Shown: in pieces, positions 26,569 to 34,160 of the stretch
Layout: each line of letters begins with the position of its first letter
Numbering within the stretch: position 1 is the first letter of the stretch
Origin: Nostocoides sp. Soil756
Lineage (GTDB): Bacteria; Actinomycetota; Actinomycetes; Actinomycetales; Dermatophilaceae
Direction of reading: 5' to 3'
Length of the DNA stretch: 64,000 nt
NCBI RefSeq assembly: GCF_001428065.1
Contig: NZ_LMSE01000001.1
Span: 183,931 to 247,930, forward strand
Notes under the pieces: generated by a model
The model's database searches: none
Told to the model about the DNA's origin: nothing
What the model saw: only the letters and a program-made list of their open reading frames with translations
Position numbers and translations under genes: made by a program

Positions 26569-27353
26569 CCCTTCCAGGCCGACAGGATGCGGCGGGGGCG
26601 GGCGGGGGCGTCGGTCTCGTGCGCGTCGTCGGCGTGACCGCCGAGGTAGAGCCGCTGGACGTCCTCGCTGGCGGCGAGCTCGGCGGAGGACCCCGCGAGG
26701 GCCAGCCGTCCCACCTCGAGGACCACCGCGCGGTGCGAGACCTGCAGCGCCATCGAGGCGTTCTGCTCGACCAGCACGACGGCGGTGCCGCCGGCGTTGA
26801 TCTCGGTGACGATGCGCCCGATCCGCTGGATGAGCTGGGGGGCGAGCCCGAGCGAGGGCTCGTCGAGCAGCAGCACGACCGGGTCGCACATCAGGGCGCG
26901 CCCGATGGCGAGCATCTGCTGCTCGCCGCCGGACAGGAGCCCGGCGGGCTGGGCGGAGCGGTCGGCCAGCACCGGGAAGAGCTCGTGGACCCGGGCCTTG
27001 GCGGCCGCGCGCCGCTTCGGCTCGGCCGCGAGGCCGCCGACGCGCAGGTTCTCCTCGACGGTCATCCGGCCGAAGACCTGGCGCCCCTCGGGCACCTGCA
27101 TCAGCCGGCGCCGCACGATCGCGGCCGGGTCGAGGGTGTCGAGGCGGGTGCCGTCGAGGGTGACCGAGCCCGAGGTGACGGTGCCGCGGTGCAGGGCCAG
27201 CGTGGCGGAGATCGCTCGCAGGAGGGTGGACTTGCCGGCGCCGTTGCTGCCGAGGACGGCGACGACCTCGCCGTCGGCCACGTCGAAGGACACATCGTGC
27301 AGGGCCTGCACGGCACGTCCGTAACGGACGGAGACGTTCTCGATCTTCAGCAC
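26565..27353 (-). CDS. livF: ABC transporter ATP-binding protein (LivF), 262 aa
   Basis: First gene of the operon and second ATPase subunit. Walker A LGSNGAGKSTLL, the LivF segment RRRLMQVPEGRQVFGRMTVEENLRVG, the signature LLSGGEQQMLAIGRAL, Walker B VVLLLDEPSLGLAPQL and H-loop VVLVEQNASMALQVSHRAVV. The LivF-type length is normal, with a short C-terminal tail (DDAHETDAPARPRRILSAWKG). The start is GTG. The divergent egtB gene is 256 bp away; an inverted repeat lies in that gap. Confidence 0.92.
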   Translation of the reverse strand: MLKIENVSVRYGRAVQALHDVSFDVADGEVVAVLGSNGAGKSTLLRAISATLALHRGTVTSGSVTLDGTRLDTLDPAAIVRRRLMQVPEGRQVFGRMTVEENLRVGGLAAEPKRRAAAKARVHELFPVLADRSAQPAGLLSGGEQQMLAIGRALMCDPVVLLLDEPSLGLAPQLIQRIGRIVTEINAGGTAVVLVEQNASMALQVSHRAVVLEVGRLALAGSSAELAASEDVQRLYLGGHADDAHETDAPARPRRILSAWKG

Positions 27354-27486
27354 GTACAGGCGCTCCTGACGTCGCGGCGTTGCAGGCGTGGAGTGGGTGG
27401 CGGAGAACGTACCCCGACATCCGCGCCCGAGTCACGCAACGATCCGGTCACGGCGCGACGGTCGGTCGGTTTCGCGGGACGAGCGG

Positions 27487-27511
27487 TCGAACGGTCACGG
27501 TGAACGTTCGA
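27487..27511. promoter_or_regulatory. Inverted repeat TCGAACG-N11-CGTTCGA in the livF/egtB intergenic region
   Basis: Seven-base arms with an 11-base spacer, about 100 bp upstream of egtB and 134 bp upstream of livF. The second arm lies in gaacgttc, itself a palindrome. The spacing does not fit the actinobacterial LexA box (TCGAAC-N4-GTTCGA). A regulator-binding site is possible; no factor can be named. Confidence 0.35.
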
Positions 27512-27609
27512 TGGCCGGGGGAGGAGGCCGGTCGCTGCGGGTGTCGGGTGTCGGTCGCCTGGGTAAGGATGGGGGCACTGACCGGCTACCTGCTGAGAGG
27601 ACCCCGGCC

Positions 27610-28923
27610 ATGACCACCACCTCCGCCCCCCTGTGGGACGCCACCACCCTCACCTCCCGCTACGAGGAGGTCCGCGGCCACACCGAGCGGCTCGCCGCCC
27701 CGCTCTCGCCCGAGGACCAGACCGTCCAGTCGATGGCCGACGTCTCACCCACCAAGTGGCACCGGGCCCACGTCACGTGGTTCTTCGAGACCTTCGTGCT
27801 GTCCGGCCACGAGCCCGGGTTCGCGCCGTTCCAGGACCGCTACTGGTTCCTCTTCAACAGCTACTACGAGAGCCTCGGCCCGCGCTACGCCCGGCCCGAC
27901 CGGGGCCTGGTCACCCGCCCCGGCGCCCACGACGTCGGGGTCTACCGGCGCAACGTCGACGACCGGATGCATGAGCTCGTCGCCGCCCTCGACGACGGCA
28001 CGGTGCACAAGCTGGCCGCCACCATCGAGCTCGGCTTCCACCATGAGCAGCAGCACCAGGAGCTGCTGCTCATGGACATCAAGCACGTGCTCTCGCGCAA
28101 CCCGCTCGAGCCGGTGTACGCCGGCACGCGGCGCGAGGACTGCGAGCCGGACGCCCTGGGCTGGGTCGACGTCGAGGGCGGGCTGGTCGAGGTGGGGCAC
28201 GAGGGCGAGTCGTTCTCGTTCGACAACGAGCTGCCCCGGCACCGGCAGTGGCTCGAGCCCTACCGGCTCGCCGACCGCCTCGTCACCAACGCCGAGTGGC
28301 TCGAGTTCATGGCCGACGGCGGCTACGAGCGGGCCGGGCTGTGGCTGTCCGACGGCTGGGGCCGAGTGCGGGCCGAGGGCTGGCGGGCGCCCTTCTACTG
28401 GGTCGAGCACGACGGGGTGTGGTTCGAGCACACCCTGCACGGCACCTGGCCGGTCAACCCCGGCCTGCCGGTGGCGCACGTCAGCTTCTACGAGGCCGAG
28501 GCCTACGCCACCTGGGCCGGCAAGCGCCTGCCCAGCGAGGCCGAGTGGGAGCACGCCGTGGTCGAGGACGGCCAGGGCGACGCCGCACGCTCCGGGGGCA
28601 ACCTCACCGACCTCGAGCACTACCACCCGGGGCCGGCGGGGGAGGCCGCGCCGGGGCACCGGCTGCGCCAGGTCTACGGCGACTGCTGGGAGTGGACGTC
28701 GTCGGCCTACCACCCCTACCCGGGCTTCCACCCGGCCGAGGGCGCCATCGGCGAGTACAACGGCAAGTTCATGTCGGGCCAGATGGTGCTGCGCGGGGGG
28801 TGTGCGCTCACCCCGCCCGGGCACGCGCGGGTCACGTACCGCAACTTCTTCCCGCACGCCTCCCGGTGGGCACTCTCGGGCGTCCGGCTCGCCGACGGCG
28901 GCAGCCCGCAGGGGCCGTCGTGA
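27610..28923 (+). CDS. egtB: Ergothioneine biosynthesis sulfoxide synthase EgtB, 437 aa
   Basis: Non-haem iron enzyme that uses O2 to join a thiol (gamma-glutamyl-cysteine or cysteine) to hercynine. The N-terminal DinB-like helical domain carries the iron-ligand histidines in KWHRAHVTWFFE (residues 49-60) and HHEQQHQE (144-151). The C-terminal formylglycine-generating-enzyme-like domain has FDNELPRHRQWLEPYRLADRLVTNAEWLEF, VAHVSFYEAEAYATWAGKRLPSEAEWE and GDCWEWTSSAYHPYPGF, ending with GGCALTPPGHARVTYRNFFPHASRWALSGVRLA. ATG 27610 has GAGAGG about 10 bases upstream. Overlaps egtD at GTGA. Confidence 0.93.
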   Translation: MTTTSAPLWDATTLTSRYEEVRGHTERLAAPLSPEDQTVQSMADVSPTKWHRAHVTWFFETFVLSGHEPGFAPFQDRYWFLFNSYYESLGPRYARPDRGLVTRPGAHDVGVYRRNVDDRMHELVAALDDGTVHKLAATIELGFHHEQQHQELLLMDIKHVLSRNPLEPVYAGTRREDCEPDALGWVDVEGGLVEVGHEGESFSFDNELPRHRQWLEPYRLADRLVTNAEWLEFMADGGYERAGLWLSDGWGRVRAEGWRAPFYWVEHDGVWFEHTLHGTWPVNPGLPVAHVSFYEAEAYATWAGKRLPSEAEWEHAVVEDGQGDAARSGGNLTDLEHYHPGPAGEAAPGHRLRQVYGDCWEWTSSAYHPYPGFHPAEGAIGEYNGKFMSGQMVLRGGCALTPPGHARVTYRNFFPHASRWALSGVRLADGGSPQGPS

Positions 28924-29912
28924 GCGGCGTCGTCGAGCCCCGGGTCGAGGTCCTGCTCGACCCAGACCGGGCCGGCGCCTCGCTGGTCGACGACGTGCGC
29001 CGCGGGCTGGGCGGCCGGCCGCGGCGCCTGCCGCCCAAGTGGCTCTACGACGACGAGGGCTCCCGGCTGTTCGACGAGATCACCCGGCTGCCCGAGTACT
29101 ACCCCACCGAGGCCGAGCGGGCCATCCTGGCCGAGCACGCCGCCGACATCGCGGCCGCGTGTGACGCCAGCACCCTGGTCGAGCTCGGCAGCGGCACCAG
29201 CGACAAGACCCGCACCCTGCTCGACGCCTTCCGTGACCCCGCCCGGCCCGGCGGGGTACTGCGGCGGTTCGTCCCGGTCGACGTCTCCGACGCCACGCTG
29301 CGCGAGGCGGCGGTGTCGCTGAGCCGGCGCTACCCGGGGCTGGCCGTCGAGGCCGTGGTCGGTGACTTCACCCTGCACCTGGGCCAGCTGCCGCGGGGCG
29401 ACCGGCGGCTCGTGGCCTTCCTCGGCAGCACCATCGGCAACTTCTACCTCGAGGAGCGCGCGGCGTTCCTCGGGGCGCTGGCCGACTCGCTCGAGCCGGG
29501 CGAGTGGCTGCTGCTGGGCACCGACCTGGTCAAGTCCGCCGACCGGCTCGTCGCGGCCTACGACGACGAGGGCCGGCTCACCGAGCGGTTCATCCGCAAC
29601 TGCCTGACGGTGCTCAACCGTGAGCTCGGGGCCGACTTCGACCCCGGCGCCTTCAGCTACGCCCCGCTCTGGGACGCCCGGATGCAGCGGGTCGACATGC
29701 GGCTGCGGGCCGAGGAGGCGCAGCACGTGAGCGTGCCCGGGGCCGGCCTCGAGCTCGACCTCGCGGCCGGCGAGGAGCTGCACGTCGAGATCTCGACGAA
29801 GTTCACCCGCGACGGCATCCGGGCCGAGCTCGCCGACGCCGGCTTCGAGGTCACCGACACCTGGTCCGACCTGGCGGGCGACTTCGCGCTCACCCTGGCG
29901 CGCCGGCTCTGA
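28920..29912 (+). CDS. egtD: L-histidine N-alpha-methyltransferase EgtD, 330 aa
   Basis: SAM-dependent enzyme that trimethylates histidine to hercynine, the EgtB substrate. Family features: PPKWLYDDEGSRLFDEITRLPEYYPTEAERAIL, the SAM-binding LVELGSGTSDKTRTLLDAF, PVDVSDATLREAA, LVAFLGSTIGNFYLEERAAFL, LLLGTDLVKSADRLVAAYDD and the C-terminal EISTKFTRDGIRAELADAGFEV. GTG 28920 overlaps the egtB stop, implying coupled translation. No egtA, egtC or egtE lies nearby; EgtC-like and EgtE-like steps must be encoded elsewhere or be replaced. Confidence 0.94.
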   Translation: MSGVVEPRVEVLLDPDRAGASLVDDVRRGLGGRPRRLPPKWLYDDEGSRLFDEITRLPEYYPTEAERAILAEHAADIAAACDASTLVELGSGTSDKTRTLLDAFRDPARPGGVLRRFVPVDVSDATLREAAVSLSRRYPGLAVEAVVGDFTLHLGQLPRGDRRLVAFLGSTIGNFYLEERAAFLGALADSLEPGEWLLLGTDLVKSADRLVAAYDDEGRLTERFIRNCLTVLNRELGADFDPGAFSYAPLWDARMQRVDMRLRAEEAQHVSVPGAGLELDLAAGEELHVEISTKFTRDGIRAELADAGFEVTDTWSDLAGDFALTLARRL

Positions 29913-29990
29913 CCCGGCGCCCGCGCAACCTTCGACAGCCGAGGCCGCCCGGATGCCGGGGCCGGTCGCGACACCGCACACACTGGGCCG

Positions 29991-30833
29991 ATGCTCCTCC
30001 GCGACCGGCACGTGCTGCTCACCGGCGCCACCGGCACCATCGGCTCGGCGCTGGCCGCCGCCCTGGCGGCCCGGGGGGCCCGGCTCTCGCTCGTGGCGCG
30101 GGGTGAGCCCGCGCTGCGCGCGCTGGCGCACGACACCGATGGGGTGGCGGTGCCGGGCGACCTGACCCGCGCGGACGCACCGGCGTCGGTGCTGGCGGCG
30201 GCCGAGTCCGCGCTCGGGCCGGTCGACGTGCTCGTGCACAACGCCGGGGTCGAGGTCCTCGACGAGCTGGCCGACGTCGACCCCGAAGCCGCGCGGCAGG
30301 CGGTGCTGCTGAACCTCGTGGCGCCGCTGGTGCTCACCCGGCTGGCGCTGCCCTCGATGCTGCGGCACGGCCGGGGGCACGTGGTGGCGGTGTCGTCGCT
30401 GGCCGGGGTAGCCACCTTCCCAGGGCTGGCGGTCTACGGCGCGAGCAAGGCCGGGCTGACCCACGCGATGGCCGGCCTGCGCGCCGAGCTGCGCGGCACA
30501 CCGGTGCGGACCACGACCGCCGAGCTCGGGCCGGTGGACTCGCCGATGATGGACCGGATCGGCACCCATCCGCCCACCGCGGCGGCGTTCGGCCGGGCGC
30601 TGCGCCTGCACGTGCTGCGCACCCTCGACCCGGCGGAGGCCGCGAGCGCGGTCGTCAGGGCCGTCGAGCGCGACCGGGCGCACCTGCGGCGCCCGCGGCG
30701 CGCGGCCCCCCTGGCGGCCGTGGCCGGCGCTCCGCGCACCCTGGTGCGCGCGGTGCTGACCGGCATCCCCACGGCCACGGCCACGGCCTCCGCCGCCCGG
30801 ACCGTCGACGACGGGCAGGGGCTGCGCCGATGA
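29991..30833 (+). CDS. Short-chain dehydrogenase/reductase, 280 aa
   Basis: SDR with the cofactor motif LLTGATGTIGSALAAALAA, VLVHNAGVEVLDELAD, VVAVSSLAGVATFPG and YGASK (VYGASKAGLTHAMAGLRAEL). The C-terminal third (TLDPAEAASAVVRAVERDRAHLRRPRRAAPLAAVAGAPRTLVRAVLTGIP) is helical and Arg-rich, as in SDRs that work on lipids at the membrane. The stop overlaps the next gene's ATG (ATGA), so it is coupled to an E2-like acyltransferase. The substrate is unknown. Confidence 0.85.
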   Translation: MLLRDRHVLLTGATGTIGSALAAALAARGARLSLVARGEPALRALAHDTDGVAVPGDLTRADAPASVLAAAESALGPVDVLVHNAGVEVLDELADVDPEAARQAVLLNLVAPLVLTRLALPSMLRHGRGHVVAVSSLAGVATFPGLAVYGASKAGLTHAMAGLRAELRGTPVRTTTAELGPVDSPMMDRIGTHPPTAAAFGRALRLHVLRTLDPAEAASAVVRAVERDRAHLRRPRRAAPLAAVAGAPRTLVRAVLTGIPTATATASAARTVDDGQGLRR

Positions 30834-31627
30834 CGCCGCCACGCTCCGGGCGGCGCAAGATCGCGGTCGGCACCTGGCGCGCGCCGAGCGAGGGGCGCAT
30901 CCACGCCCGCACCGAGGTCGATGTCACCGCCGCGCTGGCGCACGTCCAGGTGCTGCGGGAGACGACCGGGGTCCGCGTCACGCTGACCCACCTGGTGGGG
31001 GCCGCCCTGGGACGAGCACTGCGCGCCGTCCCGGAGGCGCGAGCCCGGGTGGTGCTCGGGCGGGTCCGGCCGCTGGCCGACTGCACGGTGGCCTTCGCCG
31101 TCGACGTGCAGGGCGGCGCCGACCTGGCCCCGGTGCGGGTCGAGGACGCCGACCGGCTGCCCACCGTCGAGATCGCCCGCCGCGTCGAGGCGCGGGCCGC
31201 CGCCCTGCGCGGCGGCCACGACCGGGCCCACCGGGTGACGAGCGGGCTGGTGCGCCTGGCGCCGTCGTGGGCGATGCGCCCGGTGATGGGGGCCGCCGGG
31301 GTGATGGTCGGCGGCTTCGGGCTGCCCGCGTTCGGCCAGCCGGGGCGGCCCCTGGGGACGGGCTTCGTCTCGAACGTGGGGACGCTCGGGCTGGACGAGG
31401 CCTTCCTGGCGCCGGCGCCGTTCGCCCGGACGGCCGTCTACCTGGCGGTCGGCGCGGTCCGCGACCGGCCGGTGGCGGTCGGCGGCGAGGTCGTCGTGCG
31501 GCCGGTGAGCGTGCTGGTGGCCACCGCCGACCACCGCCTCGTCGACGGGGCCCACGCCGGCGCCCTGCAACGGGTGCTGCTCGAGCACCTGGCTGACCCG
31601 GCCCGCCTCGACGCGCCCGGCGGCTGA
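30830..31627 (+). CDS. Free-standing 2-oxoacid dehydrogenase acyltransferase-like catalytic domain, 265 aa
   Basis: Resembles the catalytic domain of E2 acyltransferases and chloramphenicol acetyltransferase. It starts with KIAVGTWRAPSEGRIHARTEVDVT (the E2 core beginning), has TLTHLVGAALGRALRAVPE, and ends with VLVATADHRLVDGAHAGALQRVLLEHL, which carries the HxxxDG active-site motif (DHRLVDG). It has no lipoyl domain and no E1/E3-binding domain, and no E1 or E3 genes are nearby. It may transfer acyl groups in a reaction linked to the coupled SDR. Similar stand-alone proteins occur in actinobacteria, without known function. Confidence 0.8.
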   Translation: MTPPRSGRRKIAVGTWRAPSEGRIHARTEVDVTAALAHVQVLRETTGVRVTLTHLVGAALGRALRAVPEARARVVLGRVRPLADCTVAFAVDVQGGADLAPVRVEDADRLPTVEIARRVEARAAALRGGHDRAHRVTSGLVRLAPSWAMRPVMGAAGVMVGGFGLPAFGQPGRPLGTGFVSNVGTLGLDEAFLAPAPFARTAVYLAVGAVRDRPVAVGGEVVVRPVSVLVATADHRLVDGAHAGALQRVLLEHLADPARLDAPGG

Positions 31628-31718
31628 GCCGGCACGGCCATCACTCGTGGCTCACATCTCGGAGCATCCGGACCTTCCGGCACGACCCCTCGCCCGCCCG
31701 GCGTCCGACGCCGGGACG

Positions 31719-33155
31719 TCAGCCCGCGCCCGCCCCACCCTCTGCCTGCGCGTGCCACACCGGCGGGTCGGCGGGGGCGAGGGCCGGATCGTCGGCCGCG
31801 AAGGTGCGGATCCGCCCGACCTCGGTGTGCGGCCCTTCGAAGCGCACCGTCACCCGGCCCACGCCGCTGCCCTGCACCCAGCCGGCCCCGTGCTCGGCGT
31901 GCGTCACGTCCTGCCCCGCCCGCCACGTGGGTGCGCTGGTCATCGCAGCCTCCTCGGTGAGCGCGGCCTCGCCCTCCGCGGCATCCTTGAGACCCGATCC
32001 CGCGCCACCGCCGGCATCCGGCCGCACGAACTCCTCGTCGCCCTCGTCGCCGGACGCCGCCCGCACCGGCGGCTCGGGCGCGTCGAGCAGCCCGTCGAGC
32101 AGGTCGGGCTGGGTGTAGAGCGAGAGCCCCGAGACGCCCACCCCCAGCAGGCGCAGCCCGTCGGCGACGTCGAGCCCGGCCAGCAGCCGCTCGGCGTGTC
32201 TGACGACCAGCGGCACGTCGTCGGTGGGCTGGTCGAGGGTGGTCGAGCGCGTCAGGGTGCTGAAGTCGTGTCGGCGCACCTTGAGCACCACCGTGCGGCC
32301 CGACAACCCGTCCTTACGCAGCCGCTCACCGACCCGCTCCGCCAGCTCGCGCAGATGCAGCCCCAGCCGCACCCGGTCGGTCACGTCGACGTCGAACGTC
32401 GTCTCGGCCGACACCGACTTGGCCGCCCGCTCGGTGACCACCTCACGGTCGTCCAGCCCCAGCGCGAACGCGTGCAGCTGGGTCCCGTGCGCCCGCCCCA
32501 GCAGCCGCACCGCCTCGTCCGCCCCGAGCTCGGCCAACCGCCCGACCGTACCGATACCGTGCGTCGCCAGCCGGGCGGCGGTGGCCGGGCCGACACCCGG
32601 GATGGCCCGCACCGACATCGGAGCCAGCCGCTCGGCCTCCTCCCCGGCCGGGACCAGGGCCAGCCCGTCTGGCTTGGCCAGGTCGGAGTGGATCTTGGCC
32701 ACGAGCTTGCTGGTGCCCGCCCCGATCGAGGCGGTCAGGCCCGTGGTGGCCCGGATGCGCGCCCGTAGCCCCTCCGCCACCGCCGCCACCTCGTCGGCAT
32801 CGGCCCCCGGATGGGTCGGGGTGAGGTCGAGGTAGGCCTCGTCGATCGAGACCTGCTCGACCAGCGGGGTCACCTCGCGGACCAGGCTCATGACCGCCAG
32901 CGAGCAGTCGCGGTAGGCCGGGAAGCGGGGGTAGAGGTAGGCGGCGTTCGGGCAGCGACGGCGCGCCTCGGCGGTGGGCATGGCCGAGCGGATGCCGAAC
33001 ACCCGCGCCTCGTACGACGCGGTCGAGACCACCCCGCGACCGCCGACCCCGCCCACGACCACCGGCTTCCCGCGCAGCGACGGCTTGTGCAGCTGCTCGA
33101 CCGCGGTGAAGAAGGCGTCGAGGTCCAGGTGCAGGATCACCGGGGCCGAGCGCAC
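31719..33155 (-). CDS. dinB: DNA polymerase IV (Y family), 478 aa, with C-terminal extension
   Basis: Error-prone translesion polymerase. The palm metal site is intact (ILHLDLDAFFTAVEQ and the SIDEAYLDL motif), and the thumb HhH (VRAIPGVGPATAARLATHGIGTVGRLAEL) and little finger (SVSAETTFDVDVTD ... VVLKVRRHDFSTLTRS) follow. After about residue 365 there is a spacer, then a small domain (TWRAGQDVTHAEHGAGWVQGSGVGRVTVRFEGPHTEVGRIRTF) seen in some actinobacterial DinB proteins. The extension lacks an obvious beta-clamp motif; the clamp site is likely at QPDLLDGLL. No LexA box is visible in the 33 bp upstream. Confidence 0.92.
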   Translation of the reverse strand: MRSAPVILHLDLDAFFTAVEQLHKPSLRGKPVVVGGVGGRGVVSTASYEARVFGIRSAMPTAEARRRCPNAAYLYPRFPAYRDCSLAVMSLVREVTPLVEQVSIDEAYLDLTPTHPGADADEVAAVAEGLRARIRATTGLTASIGAGTSKLVAKIHSDLAKPDGLALVPAGEEAERLAPMSVRAIPGVGPATAARLATHGIGTVGRLAELGADEAVRLLGRAHGTQLHAFALGLDDREVVTERAAKSVSAETTFDVDVTDRVRLGLHLRELAERVGERLRKDGLSGRTVVLKVRRHDFSTLTRSTTLDQPTDDVPLVVRHAERLLAGLDVADGLRLLGVGVSGLSLYTQPDLLDGLLDAPEPPVRAASGDEGDEEFVRPDAGGGAGSGLKDAAEGEAALTEEAAMTSAPTWRAGQDVTHAEHGAGWVQGSGVGRVTVRFEGPHTEVGRIRTFAADDPALAPADPPVWHAQAEGGAGAG

Positions 33156-33188
33156 GGCCCCAGTCTCCCCCTCGCCACCGACGGCGCG

Positions 33189-33647
33189 TCAGGCGCGGTG
33201 GGCGACGTGGCGCTGCGCCCGGGTGTCCCCGGCGTACAGGGCCCACGCCATCAGGCCGGGCTGGAAGGCCAGGCGCGCCAGGCGCTTCTGGTCGGTGTCG
33301 AGCCCGAAGCCGTCCTTGCGCTCCAGCCACTGCGCGACGTTCCCCGGGAGGACCGCGAGGAAGAAGAGCGCGCCGACCCGCCCCATCCGCGCCCGGTGCG
33401 GCTGCTCCCACGTCACCAGGGTGGCGGCGCCGAGCGCGAGCTCGGCGTAGCCCGACCACACCACGACGTCGTCGGTGTCGAACGGCACCCACTCGGGCAC
33501 CTGCGCCCTGAACTCCTGGCGCTTGCTGGTGAGGTGCGCGGTGCCGGCGGCGACGAGGGCCGCCCCCAGGGCCACCTTGCTCGCCGCCCGGGCCCGACGC
33601 CCCCACTGCTCACGACGGGTTCTGACCTGCGGCTTCTGCGGTGTCAT
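33189..33647 (-). CDS. DoxX-like small membrane protein, 152 aa
   Basis: Three or four hydrophobic segments: ASKVALGAALVAAGTAHL, VVVWSGYAELALGAATLV, VGALFFLAVLPGNVAQWL and AFQPGLMAWALYAG. The pattern AGTAHLTSKRQEFRAQVPEWVPFDTDDVVVWSGYAELALGAA matches the DoxX-like family (YP…V), whose function is mostly unknown. ATG 33647 has GGAGG 6 bases upstream. It lies just upstream of dinB on the same strand, 33 bases away, and may be co-transcribed. Confidence 0.75.
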   Translation of the reverse strand: MTPQKPQVRTRREQWGRRARAASKVALGAALVAAGTAHLTSKRQEFRAQVPEWVPFDTDDVVVWSGYAELALGAATLVTWEQPHRARMGRVGALFFLAVLPGNVAQWLERKDGFGLDTDQKRLARLAFQPGLMAWALYAGDTRAQRHVAHRA

Positions 33648-33977
33648 GCCTCCATTGTGCGGCCGTCCCGCCGAGGTCGCCTCACTCCCGACGCCCGGCA
33701 CCGGTCAGCTCGCCGCGCCGCCCTCGGCCCGCGGCGCACCGGTCACCTCGTGGCGCCGCCGCCACACAGGGCCGGTGCCCGACGAGATGGCCGGTGTCCG
33801 ACGAGATGGCCGGTGCCCGACGAGATGGCCGGTGTCGCGTGGGGTGCTTCGGCGCCAGGGGACAGCGTCGACGGTGGACGACCTCGTCCCGCGGCCCGCC
33901 GGCTCTTCGCACGTCGCGCCGGTCCGTGCAACGCGATCGACCCCGACGAGAAACCTGTCGGGGTCGATCGCGATCTG
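33648..33977. other. 330-bp gene-free stretch with three 19-bp tandem repeats
   Basis: Between the DoxX-like gene and tRNA-Leu. At 33772-33828 there are three head-to-tail copies of a 19-bp unit (ccggtgcccgacgagatgg; the middle copy has one C-to-T change), followed by the first six bases of a fourth. Nothing else is recognisable; no convincing coding sequence is present. Confidence 0.7.
33772..33828. repeat. Three 19-bp tandem repeats
   Basis: Units at 33772-33790, 33791-33809 and 33810-33828. Units 1 and 3 are identical; unit 2 differs at one base. The period is not a multiple of three, so this is not a coding repeat. It may be an iteron-like protein-binding array or a replication-slippage product. 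Confidence 0.85.
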
Positions 33978-34060
33978 TGCGCAAGGGGGGATTTGAACCC
34001 CCACGCCCTTTCGGACACTGGCACCTGAAGCCAGCGCGTCTGCCGTTCCGCCACTTGCGC
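33978..34060 (-). tRNA. tRNA-Leu (anticodon CAG)
   Basis: The minus strand reads GCGCAAGTGGCGGAACGGCA and onward. The acceptor stem GCGCAAG pairs with CTTGCGC, the D-loop and the anticodon stem CTGGC-TTCAGGT-GCCAG are clear, giving anticodon CAG. A long variable arm (class II) and the T-arm GGGGGTTCAAATCCCCC follow. Discriminator base is A; CCA is not encoded. In Micrococcales and other actinomycetes a tRNA-Leu often lies just upstream of fhaA, as here. Confidence 0.95.
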
Positions 34061-34160
34061 GTGGTGCTCGGATTGAGCCGTCCCAGTGTGCCCGATGGAC
34101 CCCCGATCCGACAAAAGCGGTCCACGAGGCCCCATCATCCGCGGGGCTCGCGCCCCCCCG

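Noticed and set aside
27580..27605. CTGAGAGG near the egtB start resembles the CUGAGA of a TPP riboswitch
   Set aside because: The remaining conserved TPP elements are absent, and the motif is only 15 bases from the start codon; it serves better as the ribosome binding site.
33156..33188. LexA box upstream of dinB
   Set aside because: No TCGAAC-N4-GTTCGA-like sequence is present.
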